Positions 31,546-37,381 of a stretch of 37,381 nt of DNA are shown piece after piece. Under the pieces are notes generated by a model, which saw only the letters and a program-made list of their open reading frames with translations, was not told where the DNA came from and ran no database searches. Each line of letters opens with the position of its first letter. Position 1 is the stretch's first letter. The translations under genes were made by a program, and so were the position numbers. The stretch is from Chlorobiaceae bacterium (GTDB lineage: Bacteria > Bacteroidota > Chlorobiia > Chlorobiales > Chlorobiaceae): assembly GCA_013334975.1 (NCBI GenBank), contig JAAXWL010000015.1:1-37381 (forward strand), read 5' to 3'.

Positions 31546-31987
31546 TTTTTCCCGTTCAGGCGGTGGGCGTTCTGGGGGTTATCAGAAAAGCTGGAACGAA
31601 AAAACAGCTCATGAGGAAATACTGATTGCTTTTGGGGAAAATTTTGAAAACATGATTCTTTCCCCAAAGCCGCATGGCTATAACGATTATGTGAATCGTT
31701 TAAAAGAATATGTAGAGAAACATGTAAAAGGTATCACCTCTTCTCAGCTTCGGAATGTTTATGCTCTTATAAGGGAGAAAACCAACCCGGACAGTTTGCC
31801 TCATATCAGGCCGAGGCTTGCCTATGTGGCGGGGAGAGCAAATAATGATGAACTCAGGACGCTGATTTATTTACTCGATCTTCTTGCTGTTCGAGTCGAT
31901 GACAAAGCTAAACTGAAAAATTTCAAGTCATTTTTTGAATCGGTGATTGCCTACCACAAATATTTCGGAGGAAACGACAATGCATAA
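31535..31987 (+). CDS. csm2: type III-A small subunit Csm2
   Basis: A 150-aa helical small subunit that lines the crRNA-target duplex in the Csm complex. ATG 31535 is preceded by AGGA and lies within the csm1 3' end; the track start 31454 would read 27 residues inside csm1 and is rejected. The first 20 residues are Ser/Gly/Arg-rich (SNFSRSGGGRSGG). The rest matches Csm2: YVEKHVKGITSSQLRNVYALIREK and RPRLAYVAGRA, then a C-terminal helix pair ending KSFFESVIAYHKYFGG. It overlaps csm3 by 8 nt. Confidence 0.93.
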   Translation: MQSNFSRSGGGRSGGYQKSWNEKTAHEEILIAFGENFENMILSPKPHGYNDYVNRLKEYVEKHVKGITSSQLRNVYALIREKTNPDSLPHIRPRLAYVAGRANNDELRTLIYLLDLLAVRVDDKAKLKNFKSFFESVIAYHKYFGGNDNA

Positions 31988-32741
31988 ACTCATTGGTAAA
32001 GCATTCATATCCGGCAGGATTGTTGTTAAAACAGGGTTGCATATCGGTGGTTCAAAGACGGTGCTTGATATCGGGGGTGTTGATTTGAACGTCATAAAAA
32101 CCCATCAGGGAGTCCCGTACATTCCAGGAAGTTCATTAAAAGGTAAATTACGATCTATTTTAGCTCGTGAAGAAGGTTCACTCGCAATAAAACGTGAGTT
32201 GAATATGCCAGTTGGCATGATCGTTGATAGTGAAAAAATAAACCTTTTGTTTGGAAAAGGGGCCGAAAAAGATACTGAAGAACAAAAGTTGCCAGCCAAA
32301 TGTCAGTTGACCAGGTTAATTGTCAGGGATGCATTTCTTGATGTCAGACATTTTCAAAAGTATTTTTACGATATTGAACCGGCTGATGAAGGGGTTGAAG
32401 ATGAACTTGTGAATTTTACCGAGATAAAGACCGAAAATACAATCAACAGAATTACAGGGACGGCACAGCATCCTCGACAGCTTGAAAGAGTGCCAACCGG
32501 AGCGGAGTTTGATTTTGAAATCATCTACAACGTTTTTAACGAAGCTGAGAAGGTCATGCATCTCAACGCATTGATGCAGGCGATGAGAATACTGCAGGAT
32601 GATTATCTCGGTGGGAGTGGTTCTCGCGGTTATGGGCAGATAGGTTTTAAAAGTATGAAATACGAATACTGTTCTGTTGATGATTACAAGAGTGGGAATG
32701 GTCGTCGTAATCTTGAGATTAAGGGTATAAAAAATTCTTGA
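31980..32741 (+). CDS. csm3: type III-A RAMP protein Csm3 (crRNA backbone, target-RNA nuclease)
   Basis: A 253-aa Cas7-family subunit forming the repeated backbone and cutting target RNA every 6 nt. ATG 31980 has GGAGG at 31967-31971; the track start 31947 adds 11 residues within csm2. Motifs: KTGLHIGGSKTVLDIGGVD with Asp35 in GGVD, which corresponds to the catalytic Asp known in Streptococcus Csm3 (alignment from memory), VPYIPGSSLKGKLRSIL, and C-terminal YLGGSGSRGYGQIGF (Gly-rich loop). Base composition is AT-rich compared with cas6-cas1. Confidence 0.95.
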   Translation: MHKLIGKAFISGRIVVKTGLHIGGSKTVLDIGGVDLNVIKTHQGVPYIPGSSLKGKLRSILAREEGSLAIKRELNMPVGMIVDSEKINLLFGKGAEKDTEEQKLPAKCQLTRLIVRDAFLDVRHFQKYFYDIEPADEGVEDELVNFTEIKTENTINRITGTAQHPRQLERVPTGAEFDFEIIYNVFNEAEKVMHLNALMQAMRILQDDYLGGSGSRGYGQIGFKSMKYEYCSVDDYKSGNGRRNLEIKGIKNS

Positions 32742-32755
32742 TAAATAGATGTAAA

Positions 32756-33775
32756 ATGCAGGCACTCTTGTTGATTCCCGGTGATGGTGGTCAGTTTCAC
32801 TTCGGGGAAACCGGACTGGATGACAGCAGCGATCTGTTGCACTCCGATACGCTGTTTTCCGCTTTGGCAAATATTTATGAGTACGCATTGAGCGGAGCAA
32901 AGACATTTATTGATCTGGCTGAATCGGGGAGGCTTATGTTTTCTTCCGGGTTGTACGCTTTGCTGAAACAGGGGGAGCTGTCGCTGTTGTTTGTACCAAA
33001 ACCAGTCGTGGCCTACAGCAAGACCGATGACCGGAAGCGCTACAAGAGCCTGAAGTACTTCTCTCTCAAAGTGCTTGAGCAGTTCAGCCTTCATTTCAAT
33101 GCAGAGAAGCTGGAGTCCGAGCTTGACTTTGCAGCTTTCCCGTCAATCGGCAATGAGTTTCTCTATCTGGCAGATGAGCTTGGAGGGACGCAGGATGAAT
33201 TCACAAGTCGCTCTTTTCGCAGATTGACCACCAGTCCTAAAGTGAAAGTGCATACTACTCTTGAGGACAATGATCGGTTATATCACGAGACTACCGTGCA
33301 GTTCCATTCGTTTTCCGTTGCTGGCGTGGAATACGAGGGGGCGTATTGCGTTTTGTACGAAGCCGACGGACTGAGCCCGAGTGAGCGGCAGGAGTTTCTT
33401 GCGGCAGTGCGAATCATGGCCGACGAAGGTGTCGGCGGGCAGCGCTCCTCCGGCAAAGGCCAGTTCCGGCAAGTTCGGGAAGTGACCGTCTCTCTACCGT
33501 GTCAGACTGACGCATCAAAATATCTCGGTTTATCGGTTCTTTCCCCTGCCGATGCAGGTGAGTTCGATGCGCTGAACCGCTACGAGCTGTTTGTTCGTGG
33601 AGGTGGTTCGATTGGCTGGCGAGGGGAGAGCGAAAAGCATCGCAAGCAGGCGAGATTTATCAGGGAAGGCTGCGTCATGAGCCATAATATCAGCGGCAGG
33701 GTAGTCGATCTCTCCCCTGAAACCAAGACGGGTTCAATCAAACGCAACGGTAGAAACTTTGCCATTCCAATCTGA
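32756..33775 (+). CDS. csm4: type III-A RAMP protein Csm4 (Cas5-like)
   Basis: A 339-aa Cas5-group subunit that holds the crRNA 5' tag next to Csm1. ATG 32756 (MQALLLIPGDGGQFHFGE) fits Csm4 starts; TTG 32738 in the track overlaps csm3 and adds six residues. Motifs: DLLHSDTLFSALANIYE near the N-terminus, FRRLTTSPKVKVHTTL, and the Gly-rich loop DEGVGGQRSSGKGQF (about 220-235). The C-terminal part SIGWRGESEKHRKQARFIREGCVM is a family feature. Csm5 starts 9 nt after the stop. Confidence 0.93.
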   Translation: MQALLLIPGDGGQFHFGETGLDDSSDLLHSDTLFSALANIYEYALSGAKTFIDLAESGRLMFSSGLYALLKQGELSLLFVPKPVVAYSKTDDRKRYKSLKYFSLKVLEQFSLHFNAEKLESELDFAAFPSIGNEFLYLADELGGTQDEFTSRSFRRLTTSPKVKVHTTLEDNDRLYHETTVQFHSFSVAGVEYEGAYCVLYEADGLSPSERQEFLAAVRIMADEGVGGQRSSGKGQFRQVREVTVSLPCQTDASKYLGLSVLSPADAGEFDALNRYELFVRGGGSIGWRGESEKHRKQARFIREGCVMSHNISGRVVDLSPETKTGSIKRNGRNFAIPI

Positions 33776-33784
33776 ACGACACTC

Positions 33785-34939
33785 ATGCGGCAAACCTTGA
33801 CAACTCATACAATAAAACTGACAACACTCTCGCCGCTCCATATCGGTGCGGGAGATGAGCACATCCTTTCGCCCTATTGCGATTATGTGCAGCGTGGTGA
33901 TTCATTGATTTACATCGATACCAAAAAGCTTCAGGCGGCAATGCAGGGCGACAAGGGGTTTGTCGAAGCTTTTGTGAAAGGGATGCGGCAGTTTGAGAAC
34001 AACCGCTCGACATTCTCGCTTGACCATTTTATTACCAAGATATTGGGGCAGAAAATTGATGATTTTACCGCTCGTGTTGTGAAGATTGAGGGAGACTGCA
34101 AGAAAGCTCACATTCGCCGCTTTATTTTCACCGCCGGAAAACCCTTCATTCCCGGCAGCTCACTGAAAGGGGCAATCAGGACGGCGGTGCTGGTCGATTG
34201 GTTGTTGAAAAACAAAAAGGGTGAAGAAGAACTCAGCAAAATCAGGGCTGCGGTGAACAATCATGATAAAAAAAAGGCAAAAGAGGCTCTTGAACAAATG
34301 AATCCTGAGCAGTCCTGTTACGGTTCGATTGACTGTGATGTTTTCCGGCACCTGAGAATAAGCGATTCTGAACTGATCGACGTTTCACATCTGATGGTTG
34401 GGGGTATGAAGCGTGTTGCCTTGCCTTCTGAAAAGAAGAAAAAGCAGCAACAATCCAAGATTCCTCAATGGAGTGAAGTCATTGAAAAGTCAGTTGAGAC
34501 AGAGTTTTCTCTCTCCATGACAACTCCGTTTGACAAAACCGGTTTTGATTTTCTCGATCATCAATCGGTTACGAAACTGTTTCCGATTGTCAATACAATA
34601 TTTCGAAAGTCATGCAAACGTGAGCTTGTGAAGCTTAACGGCATTCAATTCTTCAGCTATTTTACCGGCTTTTACCATGATCTTATAGATTGTATTGACG
34701 AGTTAAAGCCCAATGAAGCGATTCTTCGCTTGGGGGGCGGAAAGACCTGGTTCGACAACTCTATCGGACTCTCAATCGATAGTAATGAGTTTGGCACGGT
34801 CAAGCTGTTTGAACGATACCTTGATTTGTTATTAGGTATAGAGACCAGTTCCTTTCCCGCAACCAGATCGGCCATTATCAAAAACAACCTTCCGGTTTAT
34901 CCGCTTGGCTGGGTCAAGCTTACACTGCTCAAGAATTAA
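33785..34939 (+). CDS. csm5: type III-A RAMP protein Csm5
   Basis: A 384-aa Cas7-like subunit capping the 3' end of the Csm filament and assisting crRNA 3' trimming. N-terminal TTLSPLHIGAGDEHILSPYCDYV and KPFIPGSSLKGAIRTAVLVDWLL are the family markers; the C-terminal AILRLGGGKTWFDNSIGLSI is a Gly-rich loop. A Lys-rich insert (SEKKKKQQQSKIPQW) lies in the centre. Start ATG 33785; cas6 begins 6 nt after the stop. Confidence 0.95.
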   Translation: MRQTLTTHTIKLTTLSPLHIGAGDEHILSPYCDYVQRGDSLIYIDTKKLQAAMQGDKGFVEAFVKGMRQFENNRSTFSLDHFITKILGQKIDDFTARVVKIEGDCKKAHIRRFIFTAGKPFIPGSSLKGAIRTAVLVDWLLKNKKGEEELSKIRAAVNNHDKKKAKEALEQMNPEQSCYGSIDCDVFRHLRISDSELIDVSHLMVGGMKRVALPSEKKKKQQQSKIPQWSEVIEKSVETEFSLSMTTPFDKTGFDFLDHQSVTKLFPIVNTIFRKSCKRELVKLNGIQFFSYFTGFYHDLIDCIDELKPNEAILRLGGGKTWFDNSIGLSIDSNEFGTVKLFERYLDLLLGIETSSFPATRSAIIKNNLPVYPLGWVKLTLLKN

Positions 34940-34945
34940 CCACAG

Positions 34946-35938
34946 ATGTACACACCCCTCTCTTCTCTTCGTATTGCCCGGTTTCGTTTCACGATCGAGC
35001 CGCTGGAGCTGGTGCAGTTGCCGGATTACAAGGGCTCGGCGCTTCGGGGCGGGTTCGGACATGCTTTCAAGCGGGCGACATGCCTCTCCCGTGATCGGCA
35101 GTGCGAGCCTTGCATTCTCAAATCGGCATGTGCGTACCACACGGTGTTCGAGACGAAGGTGTCGCAAGAGAGAGCCGACCGGTTGCGGATCGGGGCTGAT
35201 GCGCCGCATCCATTCCTGATCGAACCGCCGATGACAGGGCAGCATACCTTCAGACCGGGTGATTCGATCCGGTATGGCGTTACCCTGTTCGGTACGGCCA
35301 TCGACAAGCTGCCGTTTTTCATTTACGCCTTCATGATTCTTGGCGAGAATCTCGGTCTCGGAAAAGGGCGTGGGCGGTTCAGGTTAGTGAGCGTCGAGGA
35401 TGATGCGGGTCGGAACATCTATGATAACGGCAATCTCGTCGGCCCCGTCTCCGTTGCGCAATCGAAGGATATTCTTGAATCAGCCGGTACGAGTGATCAC
35501 GAACTCAGCCTCGAATTCCTGACGCCGCTGCGCATCAGGACGGCATGGAAGCGGCAGGAGCAGGAGCTGCTCACAGGTATTACGGGTGATGGAGATTTCC
35601 GGCTTCTGCTCAAGTCGCTCTACCACCGCGCGTTCGTGCTGTCGCAGCTTTACGGCGAAAGATCGGAGACGCAGGCGTTCGACAGCCGCAACATGCCGCT
35701 TTTCGATGGTGATGTGCGTCTTGTTGAGTCGAAAACCCGCTGGCTGGACTGGACACGATACTCACAGCGCCAGCAGCAGCCGATGCAGCTCGGCGGCATC
35801 ATGGGCAACGTCACCTTCACCGGCAAAACCGGACGGTACTATCCACTGTTCCGCCTCGGTGAGTATCTGCACATGGGCAAAGGAACTACTTTCGGTCTCG
35901 GAAAGTATCGCCTGACCGAAAACCGGGTAGAACCATGA
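34946..35938 (+). CDS. cas6: CRISPR pre-crRNA endoribonuclease Cas6
   Basis: A 330-aa RAMP endoribonuclease cutting CRISPR repeats to release crRNAs for the Csm complex. It begins ARFRFTIEPLELVQLPDYKGSALRGGFGHAFKRA and has a Cys cluster (CLSRDRQCEPCILKSACAYH) that may bind zinc. The middle has DKLPFFIYAFMILGENLGLGKGRGRF, and the C-terminus has the Gly-rich loop RLGEYLHMGKGTTFGLGKYRL diagnostic of Cas6. Length fits the longer Cas6 group with the Cys-rich insert. It overlaps cas1 by 4 nt (ATGA). GC content is visibly higher than in csm1-csm3. Confidence 0.93.
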   Translation: MYTPLSSLRIARFRFTIEPLELVQLPDYKGSALRGGFGHAFKRATCLSRDRQCEPCILKSACAYHTVFETKVSQERADRLRIGADAPHPFLIEPPMTGQHTFRPGDSIRYGVTLFGTAIDKLPFFIYAFMILGENLGLGKGRGRFRLVSVEDDAGRNIYDNGNLVGPVSVAQSKDILESAGTSDHELSLEFLTPLRIRTAWKRQEQELLTGITGDGDFRLLLKSLYHRAFVLSQLYGERSETQAFDSRNMPLFDGDVRLVESKTRWLDWTRYSQRQQQPMQLGGIMGNVTFTGKTGRYYPLFRLGEYLHMGKGTTFGLGKYRLTENRVEP

Positions 35939-36978
35939 GTGAGGACTCTCTTTTTCTCCGCACGCTCTACATTCAGGAACAGGGCTCGGTGCTCCGGGTT
36001 TCCAATGACCAGTTCAGGGTGACAACGGGCAACGACGATGATGAATCGGAACTGATCGAAATCCAGTCGATCAAGGTCGGGCAGATCGTCATTTTCGGGG
36101 CCTGCATGATTACTCCTCCGGCATTGAGGTATTGCCTCATGAAACGCATCCCCATTGTGCTCTTGTCACAGCATGGCGAATATTTCAGCCGGATCGAATC
36201 GACCGACGATGTGAACATCATGCTTGAACGCGACCAGTTCAGGCTCTCGACGGATGACGGGTTCGCTCTCGATTGCTCGAAGCATTTCATCAGGGCCAAG
36301 CTGCACAATTCGATGGTGCTGCTCAAGCGACGTTTGCCAGAGAGCAGTTCGGCTTCATTGCTTCATGCCATCGGGGAGCTGGAGTCATTGACGGCAGGTC
36401 TGGAGAAGGCCAGTACGCTTGATGCTGCTCGGGGTTACGAAGGAAGTGGGGCTGCGGCATATTTCGGTGTGTTTGAAGAGCTGTTCGAAACAGAGGGTTT
36501 CTGTTTCAGGAATCGAATCAAAAGGCCGCCACCCGATCCGGTCAACGCCATGCTGAGTTTTGGATACAGTCTGTTGTTCAACAACCTCTTCTCGATGGTG
36601 CGCATTCACCGGATGCACCCCTATGTCGGCTTTCTTCATGCCGACAAGCCGGTCCATCCTGCGCTGGTCAGTGACCTCATCGAAGAGTTCAGGACAATCA
36701 TCGATGGGCTGGTGCTGGGAATCATCAACAAGCACCTGATCGGGCCGGGTGAGTTCAGGATTGTGCATGATGAGGACGGGATTCTCAAGGGATGCTACCT
36801 CAGTGATGCCGCCCGGAAGGTGTTTTTGCGGGAGTTCGAGAACCTGATGCATCGGGAAACGACGCATACGGCAACCGGATACCGGGTGAGCTACCGCCGG
36901 TGCCTGGACCTTCAGGTCGGTCAGTTCGCCCTGTTTCTGAAAAAAGAACAACCGTACATTCCTTATCTGAGGAGGTGA
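35935..36978 (+). CDS. cas1: CRISPR integrase Cas1
   Basis: A 347-aa metal-dependent integrase that, with Cas2, inserts new spacers at the leader end of an array. N-terminal beta-domain LYIQEQGSVLRVSNDQFRV; catalytic residues expected in ARGYEGSGAAAYFGVF (Glu), MHPYVGFLHADKP (His) and PALVSDLIEEFR (Asp/Glu), all present. No reverse-transcriptase fusion. Starts in an ATGA overlap with cas6. Length is typical. Confidence 0.96.
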   Translation: MSEDSLFLRTLYIQEQGSVLRVSNDQFRVTTGNDDDESELIEIQSIKVGQIVIFGACMITPPALRYCLMKRIPIVLLSQHGEYFSRIESTDDVNIMLERDQFRLSTDDGFALDCSKHFIRAKLHNSMVLLKRRLPESSSASLLHAIGELESLTAGLEKASTLDAARGYEGSGAAAYFGVFEELFETEGFCFRNRIKRPPPDPVNAMLSFGYSLLFNNLFSMVRIHRMHPYVGFLHADKPVHPALVSDLIEEFRTIIDGLVLGIINKHLIGPGEFRIVHDEDGILKGCYLSDAARKVFLREFENLMHRETTHTATGYRVSYRRCLDLQVGQFALFLKKEQPYIPYLRR

Positions 36979-36981
36979 AGC

Positions 36982-37257
36982 ATGTTTTTGCTCATATCGT
37001 ACGACATCTGCGATACCAAACGCCTGCCCAAAGTTGCCAAACTGCTTGAAGGATATGGCAACCGTGTGCAGTACAGCGTGTTCGAGTGCATCCTGACGGA
37101 ACGGCAGTACAGAGAGTTGCAACGCCGGTTGTTGCGACTGATCAGGCCAGAGGAGGACAGCGTGCGGTTCTATCGTTTGTGCGAATCCTGCCGGGCCGAT
37201 ATTGAGATTTTCGGGCAGGGAAAAGTGAGCGAGAACGACTATTATTTTATAGCGTGA
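36982..37257 (+). CDS. cas2: CRISPR-associated protein Cas2
   Basis: A 91-aa ferredoxin-fold protein that bridges two Cas1 dimers in the adaptation complex. It starts MFLLISYDICDTKRLPKVAKLLEGYG, with the conserved Asp8 after the first strand, followed by RVQYSVFECILTERQYREL and a C-terminal strand ending IEIFGQG. It starts 3 nt after the cas1 stop. The overlapping minus-strand ORF (36385-37305) is a shadow. Confidence 0.96.
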   Translation: MFLLISYDICDTKRLPKVAKLLEGYGNRVQYSVFECILTERQYRELQRRLLRLIRPEEDSVRFYRLCESCRADIEIFGQGKVSENDYYFIA

Positions 37258-37381
37258 CAGCCGAAAAGAGCGCGGTTTTGCACGGAGCTTTTCGGAAAAC
37301 CGCAACTGAATGGTGTGAATTCTGTAAAAATATGATAAATAATGAGTTACAAGGTTAACACTAAAAAAAGCTCCGTGTGAC
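37258..37381 (+). promoter_or_regulatory. probable CRISPR leader with alternative stem structures; array beyond window edge
   Basis: The 124 nt after cas2 are AT-rich on the right (AAAAATATGATAAATAATGAG), as expected of a leader. Two 8-bp stems interleave: CCGAAAAG (37261)/CTTTTCGG (37288) and GCGGTTTT (37272)/AAAACCGC (37296). CACGGAGCTTTT (37281-37292) also matches AAAAGCTCCGTG (37366-37377), 12 bp. No repeated unit is seen before the sequence ends. That an array follows is inference from gene order. Confidence 0.5.

Noticed and set aside
37261-37303. H-type pseudoknot after cas2
   Set aside because: The two 3' strands are adjacent (0 nt), leaving no loop to cross an 8-bp stem, so alternative hairpins are more plausible.
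36385-37305. 306-aa minus-strand ORF over cas1-cas2
   Set aside because: Shadow; both Cas1 and Cas2 are complete on the plus strand.
1-37381. tRNA, rRNA or riboswitch genes
   Set aside because: I looked for T-loop GGTTCGAATCC-type strings, rRNA segments and common riboswitch cores on both strands and saw none; a tRNAscan-SE/Rfam run would be decisive.

Overview
The window looks like chromosomal DNA from a green sulfur bacterium (Chlorobiaceae; Chlorobium, Chlorobaculum or Prosthecochloris). This is inferred from overall protein character, a class I fumarase next to a biotin-dependent carboxylase (reverse TCA chemistry), and intergenic GATACC-type repeats of a kind I associate with Chlorobi. 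No marker gene fixes the genus.

Layout. 1-340: truncated, nonsense-bearing Rpn/PD-(D/E)XK nuclease remnant on the minus strand, missed by the ORF track. 0.5-13.9 kb: housekeeping genes. These are an AGCS sodium:amino-acid symporter, inorganic pyrophosphatase, a KdsC-like HAD phosphatase with a short NeuB-type synthase, HtpG, a ferritin-like/VIT1 fusion (MbfA-like), a minus-strand phosphotransferase/P-loop kinase fusion, a universal stress protein, fumarase, and a pyruvate-carboxylase-B-type protein ending in a strong terminator. 14.0-17.3 kb: accretion zone with two of three copies of a ~255-bp dispersed repeat, a BrnT-like toxin/CopG-like antitoxin pair, several palindromes, a decayed AAA/DUF4143 ATPase and a 55-aa Cys-rich ORF. 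17.3-27.5 kb: zinc-ribbon/LRR protein (minus), GH65 enzyme overlapping a GT4 glycosyltransferase, DnaE, thioredoxin and thioredoxin reductase. 27.5-28.7 kb: short palindromic repeat, a retropepsin-like protease gene broken just before its active-site DTG, and a 77-aa zinc-ribbon protein. 29.0-37.3 kb: complete type III-A CRISPR-Cas operon csm1-csm2-csm3-csm4-csm5-cas6-cas1-cas2, all plus strand with overlaps or gaps of 14 nt or less. The window stops in what is probably the CRISPR leader; no array is visible.

How the parts work together. Csm1-5 would form the crRNA-guided effector, Cas6 would mature crRNAs and Cas1-Cas2 would acquire spacers. The HD and GGDD motifs of Csm1 and the Csm3 catalytic Asp are present, but no CARF-domain effector (Csm6/Csx1/Can1/Card1 type) is encoded here, so any cyclic-oligoadenylate effector must lie elsewhere. 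Fumarase and the biotin carboxyltransferase fit C4-acid steps of the reductive TCA cycle. Thioredoxin and its reductase form a redox pair.

I found no fully novel system I can defend. The most worthwhile leads are the three-copy hexamer-armed repeat, the 15-bp inverted repeat with 9-nt spacer ahead of htpG, the nested palindrome at the dnaE start, and the mutually exclusive stems downstream of cas2.
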